This document shows, piece after piece, positions 34,501 to 45,635 of a stretch of 64,000 bases of DNA. How positions within the stretch are numbered: the stretch's first letter is position 1; each line of letters starts with the position of its first letter. The position numbers and the translations under genes are program-made. Location: positions 1,612,001 to 1,676,000 of the forward strand of contig JASISA010000027.1 of NCBI GenBank assembly GCA_031771865.1, written 5' to 3'. Source of the DNA: Nothophaeocryptopus gaeumannii. Its lineage: Eukaryota; Ascomycota; Dothideomycetes; Mycosphaerellales; Mycosphaerellaceae. The notes under the pieces are model-generated. The model made no database searches and had not been told where the DNA came from. It saw only the letters and a list, made by a program, of their open reading frames with translations.

Positions 34501-35134
34501 TTGTGGAGTAGTGGTAATGGCAATACACGTTGCCCTCGTGCTCGTAGTATGAATCTTGGGCTCCAAAGACGGTCGGACACACGGAGCACGTGAAGTGCTC
34601 GATGTGGTATTTTCGGTCCAGAGCGGTGATGTATGACCCTCGTAATGCTCCGCCGCAGGCATAGCAAAGGAGATCGAGTCGTCTGAAGTAGTCGGTCTCG
34701 CAGAGAGGGTACTGATTCGGCGGTTGATCGGGCACAGGAAAGAACTTGGAGGCGACTATTTTGCCGCAATCCTAGATGAGCGTCAGTATGGAAGGGTGCA
34801 TCTATACGTGCTGCGTCGCGAGGGTACTCACATGGCACGTGAAGCACTCCAGATGGTATGTATCTCCCAATGCTCGCACGAATTGGCCTGTTAGATGGCG
34901 ACCACACTTGCCGCATATCCTTTGCTGCCCGCTCGGTCTCCGTCCGCTCGATTTGGATCGCTTCTCACTGTCGGGCCCAATTTGTCGGTCGGTCGATGTT
35001 CGTGACCTGTCCTGTGGCCGTAGAACGATATCAGTCTGGCCGTTAGCCAGCGGTGAGGCGTCCGGGGCCACAGCAGGTCTGTCGTTGTAGAAGGGCTGTT
35101 GACCGCCCGGCGGTCTATCGTCCGCGGCGGCCAT
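31536..35134 (-). CDS. LRG1: LIM-domain Rho GTPase-activating protein (Lrg1 type)
   Basis: Lrg1 proteins are Rho1 GAPs that restrain cell-wall integrity and tip-growth signalling. Exons are 35134-34832, 34771-31979 and 31919-31536, giving 1159 residues. Two LIM domains lie at about 73-195 (CGKCGRHLTGQFVRALGDTY joined over the first splice site to DCGKIVASKF, then CYACGGALRG and CNGCQTAILK). A third is at about 470-525 (CIVCDKAVEDKCYR, CAKCGRDFG). The RhoGAP domain is at about 825-1020, with EGVFRKNGNIKRL carrying the arginine finger and LPDPLLTYKL. The order LIM-LIM-LIM-RhoGAP matches Lrg1 and not Rga1/2, which lack the third LIM. The tail encoded by the last exon is disordered. Both introns are phase 0 GT-AG. 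Confidence 0.93.
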
Positions 35135-36548
35135 GTTCGGTGGGCAGAGCCCTGGATCTATGTCGTGGTGCGCGCAATGCTGGACGGGGTGTCGCGCAGG
35201 GTGGTAAGATCAGCAGGCAATGCGATAGGCGCGTGGCTGTGATGTCGGCGAGAGTGCGGTGACAGCCAGACCAGGGTGGTGGTGGAGGGCGTCTGTGATG
35301 CTGTAGCTGCTAGTATGGCCGGCTGCTGGCTGCTAGGTTTGATGCGGCGAATCGTCCAAGACTGGCCAGCGCAGCGCCTCGGTGGTGATGCGGTCGACAG
35401 CGGCGATGATGAGTGCGGTGCTGGGGGATCGCGGGCGCCGACCACGCGCTCTGGGAGGGTGCACAAGCGATGCAGCGGTGTTGGATTGGTGTTGGAGGTG
35501 GTTGGTATGTGTAGTGTCGCTGCGAAGGCGACTGGAGTATGCTTGGAGATCTTCTGAAACGCTGGGCTTCTGATGCCGTTGCGATCCTAGGATAAAGCAC
35601 AACCCTGCTGTAGCCGTACTATGCTACGCCGCAACGTCAACGACAACTGTACAGCACGAACACGAACACCCCCAACGCAGGGCGTGGCGATGATCGTTGA
35701 CGCGCGGGCCACACACAAATTGTGCAGCCTGGTGCTGTTCGCGTGTTCGTGATGGGCGGACGGCGGAATGGCGATGAAGAAGTCAAGTGGTAGGCCAATC
35801 GCCACACTCGAAGTGAACAGCACAGCACAGCACAGCACACTTCACACGGCGATCAGCAATAGAACATCAGTCCACGCGGACGCTTCGCCGTCTTCTTCAA
35901 TAATCAAGGCAAGCGCCAGGCAGAAGATGAGTATTTTTGTAATGCCACTATATCTGATACAATGCTGCCAAGACATGCAATTCGCTCCCTCACGACCACA
36001 CGCGCTGTTCGTCCAACTCCATGTTCCTGCGTCCTCAACTCCTGCTCCTCCTCCAGCTGCTATGAATGCGCCAAGCTGACTCCGCTCGCTGCAAAATAGC
36101 CCGGGCGGCAGAGCCTCATCCAGCAACCGCTGAGCGGTCGAACTCAATTTAGATTTCGTGTTCAACATCGAGAGTGATCACTGTTGCTGGTGTGACGATG
36201 AGTAGACTATGCATACCTCGTAGCTCTACATGCATCTGTTCATACATGTCACCGTCCACAATAGTCCAGAGACTCATGTAAGCCTGAGGTCATGAATCTA
36301 TATTAAGCCTGAGGCATTCGGCACGTGATATCTGCGCCTGCCGCATCCGAACTTCACTTACACGCGAGCATGTCCAAAGAATTTCCATAACACACCTTCA
36401 CCTCAAACACATACAGCCTTGAACAGAACATAGCCAAACGCTCACTATCGCGTGTCAAACCTCGAGTCAGATCTCGCTCATCAATACCAAGGCCGCCCCA
36501 GACCACTCGCAGCAACTACCGTCGGATCCTCATCGGCCACCACCCATC
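35135..36548. promoter_or_regulatory. Divergent intergenic region between LRG1 and RPB4
   Basis: These 1414 bp lie between divergent start codons. A short CAGCA repeat lies at about 35817-35840. A 108-codon minus ORF (36168-35842) was considered and not accepted. Confidence 0.55.
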
Positions 36549-37131
36549 ATGGCCGGTCCAACAGCAACCACACTTCCCGCTCAAACCTCGCGCCGCCGCC
36601 CCCCACCCACCGGCGACGAAGAAGCCACATCCCGCCTCAAACTTGGTACAATGACCCACGAACAAGCCCTCTCCCCGGCCGAAGTAACCCTCATGCTTGA
36701 ACGAATCGAACAACATTCCACCGACTACCGCAACAATACGGAAATCTACTACAAAACGAAAGAATATTGTAGACAGTTTAGCCGGTTCAAAGATTCAAAC
36801 AGCATTACGCAGGTGAATCAGATCACGAGTGCGCTGACGGCGAGGGGGTATGGGATTGTGGAGTTTGAGAGGGCGCAGTTGGGTAAGTTCTTACCTTGCA
36901 TGCAGGGAGGGGCCTTTTGGTGAGGCGTGGATGATCCGGCCGAGAACACAATTGCAGAGAAAGATGGGGTACAAGGGCAAAATGCTAACGTTCTGCTTTT
37001 TCTTAGCTACTCTATGCTGCGACAACTACGAAGAAGCTCGCACACTGATTCCATCCCTGGAAGGCAAGATCAGCGACGAAGAACTTCAGTCCGTGCTTGA
37101 CGAGATCTCCAAGCTTCGCGACTTTTCTTGA
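36549..37131 (+). CDS. RPB4: RNA polymerase II subunit Rpb4
   Basis: Rpb4 forms the Rpb4/7 stalk of RNA polymerase II, used in initiation and mRNA decay coupling. Exons are 36549-36882 and 37007-37131 (124-nt GT-AG intron with GCTAAC branch point), giving 152 residues. The conserved parts are LKLGTMTHEQALSPAEVTLM, YYKTKEYCRQFSRFKD, EFERAQLATLCCDNYEEA and the C-terminal TLIPSLEGKISDEELQSVLD. This is the typical size for fungal and animal Rpb4; the long charged linker of budding yeast is absent. The splice junction falls inside the QLATLCCDN segment, which fixes it. It faces RIM15 tail to tail. Confidence 0.95.
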
Positions 37132-37851
37132 TCTTCAAGTCGCAACTGTCAAGACGAGAGAAGGACTCGAAGATCCTGACACCGTCACTCGGTATGTTAC
37201 AATAGCGTGGCGTTGGGTTGGTTGGTTTGCATTTACGAAAAGAACGAAACATTCGAATAAGAGAAAGCGCGGCGCCTGGAAACGGGAGGGAGGGAAACAT
37301 CTCATCACGAAAAACATGCCCTCACTCCGACAAGTGGTGGTTCATTCTGGTGCAGTTCCAGGAAGCTCTCATTCTACGATAGAGCTGAATTTGATATACT
37401 GCTTCCACACTTCCATCCATCGAAAAAGCTGCGCACAGCGATATGCTCATACTAGCTAGGCTTTTTCCTTTGCGCCTCCTCAAAAGCGAACTTCGAACTC
37501 CCCTCCACTCTTCCAAAAAGAGAAAGAACACTATGATGTCAATTTCGTGATCCATTTCCGTACAGGGTGGGAGAAGCCGCCTAGAGCACATCTGTCTCCT
37601 AATAGCAAAAAAGAAAGCAAAGCAGAAGTCAGCGACCACTTTTTCCCGTTCACCTTGAGGCTGTACTGATAAAACTTTCCCATAAGTAAGAACTCCTCCA
37701 ACACCTTGCTCTAACAGACAAATTGTGCGTAACGCGGTCGTGATCTGGTATAACATAAGAAAATAATAGCGGCAACGCTTGCAAGACAGCAACAAAGAGG
37801 GCTATGCAATCTGGCTAGATTGCGTGCCCAGGTGATTCATGGTGCTTGAGC
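37132..37851. other. Convergent 3' flanks of RPB4 and RIM15, no gene seen
   Basis: These 720 bp contain only short conflicting ORFs and AT-rich patches expected of 3' UTRs. Confidence 0.6.
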
Positions 37852-40800
37852 TCAGTCATGATGAGAGGGGAACCCAGCAGGCTTTGGTGTTGGATCTGGG
37901 TCCGGATCGGTGGTATGATGTGGCCTCGGAGTTGCGTCTGCATCGTCTGGAGAAGAAGTATCGGCCATATCGATCACTTCCACTCCGTCTCCGGGATTTT
38001 GCGGAAACACAAGAGGCGGTGTCAAGTGACCAGAGGCATCAATCTCCCTTGCGGATTCCTCCACGATAGGTCGTTCCAGCTCTGCAGCAGCGCTTCTTGG
38101 TGACAGCAGATCTTCGCTCGAGACAACGCTACCCTGGGAATTCGTCCGCATCATCTCAGTACCCAGCTTAGACTGCCTCTTGACGTGTCGCTTGGGTGAG
38201 CGCTGGCGAACCTGAGAGTTACCTAGCTCCTCATCTTCGTCGTCGCCACTTTCAGCAGCGGACTCGTGCCGGACCCTTTCCAACGACTTGCGCTTCGCCT
38301 GAATCTCCTCAAATGATGGCACCTTCCGAGGTCCTGGCGACTCATCGGTCTCCAAGACGGCGGGCGCAGATGACTGATGTTCTAAGCTGATGTGCAGATT
38401 TGAATGCCTCCGCTTGGCTCCATCGGCACTCGTCGTGTGCGAGATACCCAGACCTCCAAAGTTGCGCTCAAGCTCACTGGTGTCGAAGTCGCTGGTCGCT
38501 TGCCTCGATATGACCAAGTTGGGTATGCTATCGTAGTGGCTGTCCGTCTCACCCAGGGAGCTAGACCCTATGGAGTTCTCGCGCGTCTGATCACGAGAGA
38601 AGACTGAAGAGAAGCCGGCAAAGCTAGAAGAGGTTGTCGTGGTTGGGCTGTTGTCCGAAGGCATTGACTCTTGATGCTTCAAGCCCGATGGGATTGGCTG
38701 CGGCGCCGTTACAGGGGGTCTCCAGCCTTCTGGAGGAGTTCTCCACTGACACAGTCGACCCATGACTTCCTCCAGCTTCTCCTTAGTCGGTGGCTTCTCC
38801 ACGAGCGCATCGAAGTGGTGCGGTGCATGCAGCTCCTTGAGGTATCCAGTCACAGCGACTATCGGAGTGTGAGAATTGGCGTTCTTGGTGTCTCGAATCA
38901 TCCTGGCCACATCTGCTCCATTTACTTGGGGCAGCTTGTATTCCATCATAACGATGTCGAACTTCACCTCGCTCATTGCGTACCGCATTGCCTCTGATCC
39001 ATTAGTCACGGCAATGGTGCGGCATCGCAACTTCTCCAAAAGACGTTCCATCACTAGGCGTGATACTGGATGGTCCTCGCACACAAGCACGTCGAGCGTG
39101 CGGAAACTCGGCCCATCCGCAAGACTAACCTGGGAGAGCCTGCGTGAACTCTGTCGACGGCGCTGAACGCGAAGCAAAGCTTGATGCCTTGACTCCTCAT
39201 TGTCCGAGGATGAGGGAGAGACATCGAACACTCCGCTTCTGCGTTTGTGATGATGCGCTGCAAGCATCTGGGGAACGAGATCTCCACCATCTGGGTCCTG
39301 GGAGCCCACCGTCTGCGACCTTGCTCGCGGCGAAGATACACTTGGCTGCCGTTGAGTCGATGGACCTCGCTCGTGGTGCACCGGCAGTTGCGTGGAACTG
39401 GGCTTGCCAGGCTTGATGGGAGATGGTGCAGTAGACGTAGTCTTGAACGTAACAGGCAGCCTCGGAGCTTGATCGAAGGGGTTGGCAGGTTGCAAAGAGT
39501 TGTTGGCTTGTTGCGAAAGGTTTGAAGACCCACTCGATGTCTTTCGCCGCTCTTGGTTTTGCCCTGCACTAAAGGAGACAAGCAGTGGCGACGAAGGCTG
39601 GGAGCCTCGACTTGGCGACGAGTTTGCCTGACCCGTGACAGACGGCGACTGGGGACGGTTCGAGCCTTTGTTAGTGGACAGCGTCCGCTTCAAAGGCCCT
39701 GAAACAATTGGGCTGGAATCCAGTGAAGGTGCAGGAGATGGGGAGACGACAGCCGATGAAGCTGCTGAGGTGGCACCGCTCGCTGTCTTGGCTTGAGCCT
39801 GCATGGCATCAGCCCGAAGCTTTTGAATAACATCCTTGTTGGCCTTCTCGAGTACGGGCAAGTTCTTGAACTGAAAGCTGCCAAAGTCATCGGTGGCAAC
39901 AGGTTCACTGAGCCTTCGCGAGCGGCCATCGCGAACGTGCGGGGGAATGTGCAAAGGCATAAGGCCACGCTTGACAGAGTTGACCTGGTTTCTAACCCGA
40001 GAGAGAGCGTCGTGCGGCCTATCTGGGTAATCTGCGCCAGGTGTTCCGATCGGTGATGTGGCCTGGTCCTCAAACTCGGCAGCGAAGTTCTGCATTGTAG
40101 CACCTCGGGCGTCGAAGTATTCCGTGTCCTCGAGATTTTCGGTCGCGGGCACAAAGGAGGCTTCGTCGTCACGAAGCGTTTCCCAATTGATCTCGGCAAA
40201 CCACGAGTGAGCTTTAATCTCCTCGCCTCCATTCTCGTACTTCTCGTCCTTGTTCGAACCCAGTCGCTCCTTTGGGTCTATGCACATGAGCTTGTTCATG
40301 AGGTCCTTGGCATCCTCAGATACCATGTCCTCTTCATCCTCCTCTGGCCAGTGGATTTCCCGGGACAGGATGTTTTGAAATACTTGTTCCGGGCTATCGG
40401 CGTTGAACGGAGGCCGCCCGTACAGACACTCAAACAGGATGCAGCCGAGAGACCACCAATCACTCATCTCATCTTGTTCTGCGCCGTTGACAGTCTCCGG
40501 TGCAAGATAGTCTGGAGTTCCCACAAACCGTCGGTTGCTGTCTTCTGGATCAAAGAGCGACATCATCGGTGGAGGCATCTGTGGCGGTTGTTGTGGTGGA
40601 GTATCATGCTTCGGCATACTGGAATTGCTTGCGACAGGCTGCAAAGCGTAAGGATCAGGTGAGTCGTCGCCGCCTCCTTCACTTGCAGTCTCTTCCTCAA
40701 TAGGCGTCCGACCTTCTGTGACTGAGAATCTGCGGAACATTGCATTCAGAGCGTCGCTGTCTCCGCTGTCGCTGCGATGTCCAGATGTCCGACGGGATGG

Positions 40801-43800
40801 TTCTCTGGAAGTCTCGCGATAAAGGCTGAAATAGGAAGGTTGCTGAGCGACGTCGTGGCAAAGAGCTGGTGTCATCGCAGGGGTCTGCGCAGGCGAGTGA
40901 CTGTTCCCTTGGTAGTCAAACGATGTCGAGCGTGAAGAAGTGACAGACGGTGCCCTCCGGAAAGGTCCCGCCTTCAATAAGTCTGGTGGCGCATCTCCGG
41001 GTTTGGCGTTTATGGCACGCTTCTGTCTTCCGATCAAACCCATGCGTGAGAGACCAAAATCAGTCAGCTTTAGATGGCCTTTGGCATCAATAAGCAGATT
41101 GTCCGGTTTGAGATCGCGATGAACGATCTGTCTGCTATGCAGATGCTGCACGCACAGAACGACTTCGGCCATATACTTCTTCGTCCAGTCTTCCGGCAGA
41201 GCACCGAGCACTTTGATCAGGGACGCGCAATCGCCACCGTTGAGATATTCCATCACCAAGTAGAGGTAGTCCTTGCTTGAAAACGTCCAGTAAAGCTTGG
41301 CAACGAAGTCGCTCTCGCCCTGCCACATCATGATCGCGCGTTCGGCCTTGACATTAGTGACTTGGTTCTTTGCAACCATGTCTGCCTTCTTGAGAACCTT
41401 GATGGCATAGTAGTCTCCGGTCGACTTCTTCTTGGATAAGTAGACGCTGCCAAAAGCACCCTTACTGATCGGCTTGATAATTTCGAAATCCTTGATAGAA
41501 GTCTGCACCGCGCGAGGTTGGGGGTTACTGATGACAGCGCTCAGCCGGGGCGAAGCAGGCCGTCCCAGCGCTTCTGACAACGCGGCTGAGGATTGTCGAC
41601 GGTGATGGTGGTGGTGATGATGCTGCGCTCGGATGACGGGCGAATTGAATTCACTCTGCGTCAGGACCGGTGAAGTGATAGGCGACGGTAGACTCTCATT
41701 GCTGCTTGGGATCCGCGGCTTGGCCATTCTCAATGGAGACGATGGTGCCGGCGGTCCTCGCGCTGGAGAGTGATGTCTACCGGTGCCGGAGAGGCTTGGC
41801 AGGATGAGACTTTGCCGTTTGCGATCACGAGATCGTGTACTCGCAACCCGGCTCAGGCTTAGCTCTGCGCCGGGAGAATCAGCACGACGATGACTACCGC
41901 TGGCGACAGAGGAGCGCATGCTGCTGTCGCTGTCAGCACCCGCATCACTTTCCAAGGCGATCGAGCCACGTTTGTGGAGCGGAAAGGGTTCTGTGGGACC
42001 GCTGTACGACTTTGGCGTTGTTGCACCACGAGGGCTGCTGGCTCGAGACGATCCTGCGGACGACTGCCTGCGTTGCAAAGACGGTTCAGATGCGTTTCGC
42101 AAAGCCATTGCCATGGCAGACGGGCTGCCCGTGGATCGATAGGAGCTCATGCTGAACATCTCATCGGCGCTCGGATACGCTGATGGGTCAACGGAAGCCT
42201 CTAAAGACGCTTCGGCCGAAATTCCGTGTTCGGAAGGCTCGTAGTTCTCTGTGTCCGAACTAGAGCTGGAGTCGGAATCGCTGAGTTCTCCGTTTGCGAT
42301 GCGAGCAGCTTTCTGAACTGCCGCCTCAATGCATTCTTGCACTAAGATATCGTACTCGACGCGGATGCGTTCGGAATATTCCAGTATGCGGCGATAGCGG
42401 AAGACGGCTTCAACCTTCGACTTCGCGAGCTGAGAAGTATCATCGCACAGTAGAGACAACCCTTGCTCGTTCTCAAGCGAGCCAGCGCTTGGTGACGACC
42501 ATTGCAACACCTGCTGAATGCGGCTTTCCGACTGCGGTGATTGCGTCCTGAGCTCTCCTGGTGCGTAGACAGATTTCGAATCCTTGATCGAAGGAGTGCT
42601 GATCTCCATGGCCGTGTCGCAGAGATCGAGCACGAGCTCCACGATGCGTGCTAGGGGACGTCGAACGGCGAAAGACCGAGCCCGTTGGTGACTGAACCCA
42701 CTTGCTGACGAGTCGCGGGACCGAGCGATATGAGCAGGGGAAGCACGACCGGATGAAGGACCGGATGATGGGGTTGACGTTGGTCCAATTGCATAGCCTT
42801 TGTACTCCGCCTTCGGTGCTGGTGTAGGCGATCCACCACTCTCGGTTGCGTTTGGCTTGATGGAGCGAGCCTGAGCTTCTAATGCGTCCAGCACTTTGAC
42901 AAGTGCCGATCGCTGCTCGTTCAGAGACTCTTGTGCCATCTGCACCTCCATTTCCGCGCGATGCTCCTGCGAACACAGTTCCGTATGCTTTTCGAACCAC
43001 CACGGAGTGATCTGACGTTCGCATATTCGACATAGCACAGGAAGCGGCGGAGGATGGTTTTCCGGATCCTGGGAGCCGACGTCGGCAAGTAAAGTGAGGT
43101 AATTGGCGAGCATCTCAGCACCGATACCGAGTGATTCGACCAACACTTGCGGGAGGTCGATGGTGATTTCGCGAGATACTGCAGGCTTTATCATCCACAT
43201 GGTATGGCTCTCTTCGCCCGTGTTTCGATCGTACACCATGATTCCTTGAGCCTCCAAATCAATGGTATGCTCCTGCGCCGCAGACGACTGCTCCGATTCT
43301 TGATCGGACTCTGGTAACACGTCGACACCAGGCTTGGGCTCTACGGGTGGTTTGTCGTCTCCGGATGTCGTCTCCTCGACAGCAATCGTGATCGAGCCTT
43401 TCACAGAGAAGCGTATGAAGTGACTCTTCGAATCGTCCTTTCGCATTGCCTCCACGCAGTCTGCAAATGCATTCGGATTGTCGATCACGATGTCGGCAAT
43501 AGGTTTTCCAATCAGCTCTTCTGCGGCATTTCCAGTGACATCTTTCCATGAAGGGCTGACCCAGCGCGCTTTGCCTTGCAGGTCAAGCTCTAAGATAGCA
43601 TTGAGTGACTGCTCAGCAGCCTTCTTCAAATCCTCACGTTCCTCTCGAATATCCATGCTGATGGTCCCGAGCATCTTGCCCTCCTCTGCGCTTCCCTTCG
43701 CGGCCTCATCTTTGAGCGCTGCCACGGCCGGAGGAGCCAGCGTGGCCGGTGTCTGCGCGTCCTCGGCCATTGCAGCGGTGGGCGGTGGTTCGATTCGTTC

Positions 43801-43824
43801 TATATCGCCAGATGGTCTCCGCAT
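37852..43824 (-). CDS. RIM15: PAS-AGC kinase-receiver protein of the Rim15/Cek1 family
   Basis: Rim15-type kinases relay nutrient limitation (TORC1, PKA) to stationary-phase, stress and cell-cycle outputs through endosulfine. This is a single 1990-residue ORF; ATG 43824 was preferred because the codon 12 bases upstream is GTG. Order: a PAS-like domain at about 65-150 (ILELDLQGKARWVSPSWKDV, EELIGKPIADI); a Cys/His zinc-binding motif near 267 (CRICERQITPWWFEKHTELC); a Ser-rich region; an AGC kinase at about 775-1210 (ISKGAFGSVYL, HRDLKPDN, DFGLSRMG, GTPDYLAPETVNG) with a large disordered insert before the P+1 loop; a C-terminal extension; and a receiver domain at about 1580-1695 (VLVCEDHPVSRLVME, VAVTGYL, VEKPPT). 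The receiver phosphoacceptor position reads MMEYKLP, with Glu1628 in place of Asp. Confidence 0.95.
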   Translation of the reverse strand: MRRPSGDIERIEPPPTAAMAEDAQTPATLAPPAVAALKDEAAKGSAEEGKMLGTISMDIREEREDLKKAAEQSLNAILELDLQGKARWVSPSWKDVTGNAAEELIGKPIADIVIDNPNAFADCVEAMRKDDSKSHFIRFSVKGSITIAVEETTSGDDKPPVEPKPGVDVLPESDQESEQSSAAQEHTIDLEAQGIMVYDRNTGEESHTMWMIKPAVSREITIDLPQVLVESLGIGAEMLANYLTLLADVGSQDPENHPPPLPVLCRICERQITPWWFEKHTELCSQEHRAEMEVQMAQESLNEQRSALVKVLDALEAQARSIKPNATESGGSPTPAPKAEYKGYAIGPTSTPSSGPSSGRASPAHIARSRDSSASGFSHQRARSFAVRRPLARIVELVLDLCDTAMEISTPSIKDSKSVYAPGELRTQSPQSESRIQQVLQWSSPSAGSLENEQGLSLLCDDTSQLAKSKVEAVFRYRRILEYSERIRVEYDILVQECIEAAVQKAARIANGELSDSDSSSSSDTENYEPSEHGISAEASLEASVDPSAYPSADEMFSMSSYRSTGSPSAMAMALRNASEPSLQRRQSSAGSSRASSPRGATTPKSYSGPTEPFPLHKRGSIALESDAGADSDSSMRSSVASGSHRRADSPGAELSLSRVASTRSRDRKRQSLILPSLSGTGRHHSPARGPPAPSSPLRMAKPRIPSSNESLPSPITSPVLTQSEFNSPVIRAQHHHHHHHRRQSSAALSEALGRPASPRLSAVISNPQPRAVQTSIKDFEIIKPISKGAFGSVYLSKKKSTGDYYAIKVLKKADMVAKNQVTNVKAERAIMMWQGESDFVAKLYWTFSSKDYLYLVMEYLNGGDCASLIKVLGALPEDWTKKYMAEVVLCVQHLHSRQIVHRDLKPDNLLIDAKGHLKLTDFGLSRMGLIGRQKRAINAKPGDAPPDLLKAGPFRRAPSVTSSRSTSFDYQGNSHSPAQTPAMTPALCHDVAQQPSYFSLYRETSREPSRRTSGHRSDSGDSDALNAMFRRFSVTEGRTPIEEETASEGGGDDSPDPYALQPVASNSSMPKHDTPPQQPPQMPPPMMSLFDPEDSNRRFVGTPDYLAPETVNGAEQDEMSDWWSLGCILFECLYGRPPFNADSPEQVFQNILSREIHWPEEDEEDMVSEDAKDLMNKLMCIDPKERLGSNKDEKYENGGEEIKAHSWFAEINWETLRDDEASFVPATENLEDTEYFDARGATMQNFAAEFEDQATSPIGTPGADYPDRPHDALSRVRNQVNSVKRGLMPLHIPPHVRDGRSRRLSEPVATDDFGSFQFKNLPVLEKANKDVIQKLRADAMQAQAKTASGATSAASSAVVSPSPAPSLDSSPIVSGPLKRTLSTNKGSNRPQSPSVTGQANSSPSRGSQPSSPLLVSFSAGQNQERRKTSSGSSNLSQQANNSLQPANPFDQAPRLPVTFKTTSTAPSPIKPGKPSSTQLPVHHERGPSTQRQPSVSSPRARSQTVGSQDPDGGDLVPQMLAAHHHKRRSGVFDVSPSSSDNEESRHQALLRVQRRRQSSRRLSQVSLADGPSFRTLDVLVCEDHPVSRLVMERLLEKLRCRTIAVTNGSEAMRYAMSEVKFDIVMMEYKLPQVNGADVARMIRDTKNANSHTPIVAVTGYLKELHAPHHFDALVEKPPTKEKLEEVMGRLCQWRTPPEGWRPPVTAPQPIPSGLKHQESMPSDNSPTTTTSSSFAGFSSVFSRDQTRENSIGSSSLGETDSHYDSIPNLVISRQATSDFDTSELERNFGGLGISHTTSADGAKRRHSNLHISLEHQSSAPAVLETDESPGPRKVPSFEEIQAKRKSLERVRHESAAESGDDEDEELGNSQVRQRSPKRHVKRQSKLGTEMMRTNSQGSVVSSEDLLSPRSAAAELERPIVEESAREIDASGHLTPPLVFPQNPGDGVEVIDMADTSSPDDADATPRPHHTTDPDPDPTPKPAGFPSHHD

Positions 43825-45635
43825 GCCGGTTGGCACACAGATGGGCGGCTATGCCACCTGTGTGCGCTTGCCCATCGTGATTGCAGAGATCAGATGGGAC
43901 AGCGTTGAGGTCGTCGACGGGAGTCGATCCAGACCAAGGCCCAGGTCCTCCCTGGCGAGAGTTCTCGCAGCTGACAAAGGCGTGCACAACGAAATCAGCG
44001 AAAGAGCGACGTATCGTAGGGGCTGAGGCCGAGCAGTGCAGTGCAGTGCACCGAGCGACGGCGGAAACGAGGGCGGAGTCGTCGTGTGGTCGGAGGGGTC
44101 GGTCGGTGGTGAGGTTGTCGGGGGAAGTTCAGCAGCACACAGCGACAGCAGCGGTGGAGCGGGGGTCTTTGCCTTTGCTAGTACCAATCCCGCTAGCGTG
44201 CCTTCAGAGTATTATGCACGGCACGGGCCCCGGATGGTGAGGTAAAGAAAGGCCCGAGCATGATCAAAACATCTACTGTACTAGTACTGTACCACCGCGA
44301 ACCTCGCTACGGTTGCCTGCACTTCTCCTACTGTCACACACTTTTCGAACACTGCCGGCGGCCATGGACTGTCGGCCGTCGCAAGAGCTGCTGGGCCAAT
44401 AGCGGCTCGCGAACAACATCAAACAACTCACTTGGACAATCCTCCCAAATCCTCCTCTGGACCCTGTGCAAGGTGTGTTGCGCGCTGACAGGCGAAGGCC
44501 AAGCCTGTGAAGCCAATCCGCCATCCATACCACAGATACTGTATCGGCTCCGTCATCCCTGCACGCCGTCTGCACTTGCTGCGCGCTCACCCTGTCGACG
44601 TGTTTCAGCGCAGACGCGACGACGTCCAGCTGCGCCGTAGCGACGTCCCGGGTTGCAGCTTCTACGTAACAACGGCAGCTCTTTCCACGGCTCCTGACTG
44701 GTCACCCTCCCACGCGTTCTGGGTCATGTTGACAGCCGGCGACGCACGGCATGGCTCTACCAAGCTTTCGACATCTCACTTCCAGAAGAGTACGGGTCAC
44801 GAAACAGTTCGCGACTCACACCTACCACCTCTACCTGTGATCCAACTGAATCTTGGGACTTGAGCTGAGGTTCTGGAGCAGCAACCTTCACGTGAAGGGT
44901 CTCGGGAAGCCAGGTTTACTTCAACTTGTATGAGTTGTCCGGAAGCAAGAGCTTGCTTCCGAAAACGCACAACGGTCCTGCTCGAGCAACGATATCATCC
45001 CTATAAACCCTGGGAAATCTCGAAGCTAAAGACCTTGGGCCAGGAACAACTGCATCCCGCAGTATACCCAGACACACTATCTGCGGTCTAAAAGTAGCTG
45101 TCAACTGGAAAGAATTGCTATCGCTGCACCGAATGGTCGTTGGAACTGAAGTTTGGGACTCAAAGCTGAGGTTCTGGAGTTGGGGGCGTAAACCCACGCA
45201 GGTCAGCTGCAGATCCCAACTCGGCAGTCGGCACGAAGGGCAGTAGCATCATCATCAGAACATGAGCTTCCATCTGACTCGGCAAGAGTTTCACTGAGGC
45301 GCAGTAGTCTATATGAACAACGGAATTGAAGCTTGACTTCAGTGCTTATCTGAGTTCGCCAGCAGCGCGGCTGCGAGCGGAGGTGGACTTCCATGAGCTG
45401 ACTGTTACAGCTCCCTTCCTCCTCCATACCACCTCGAAACTGTCCCATAGCTTCACCTGGCAGGGTCGTCGATATCGTCTCGGGTCCCTCCAATCTTTCG
45501 TTTACAATACGAACGCCGGATTCAGCGAGTGGAAAGGAGCCTGGCTCCAGATGCCGCGTATGAGTTTAGCGGACACAACTTCCTCCAAGATCGATATACA
45601 TGCACTGACGACGGTACATGCGCGAACAGATGTGA
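43825..45635. other. RIM15 promoter and non-coding stretch with a diverged direct repeat
   Basis: This 1.8-kb stretch has no supportable gene. It includes the RIM15 5' region (about 43825-44250) and a diverged direct repeat 300 bp apart, annotated separately. A perfect palindrome CTTCACGTGAAG with an E-box core lies near 44886-44897. Confidence 0.5.
44844..45179 (+). repeat. Two diverged direct-repeat units about 300 bp apart
   Basis: Unit 1 is at 44844-44878 and unit 2 at 45144-45179. They share aactgaa..ttgggact followed by gctgaggttctggag, with a few substitutions and one indel. The origin is unknown; it may be the remnant of an old duplication. Confidence 0.7.

Noticed and set aside
35842..36168. 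108-residue minus ORF in the LRG1/RPB4 promoter
   Set aside because: It has an ATG and a hydrophobic C-terminus but no recognised family and no splice support; probably chance.
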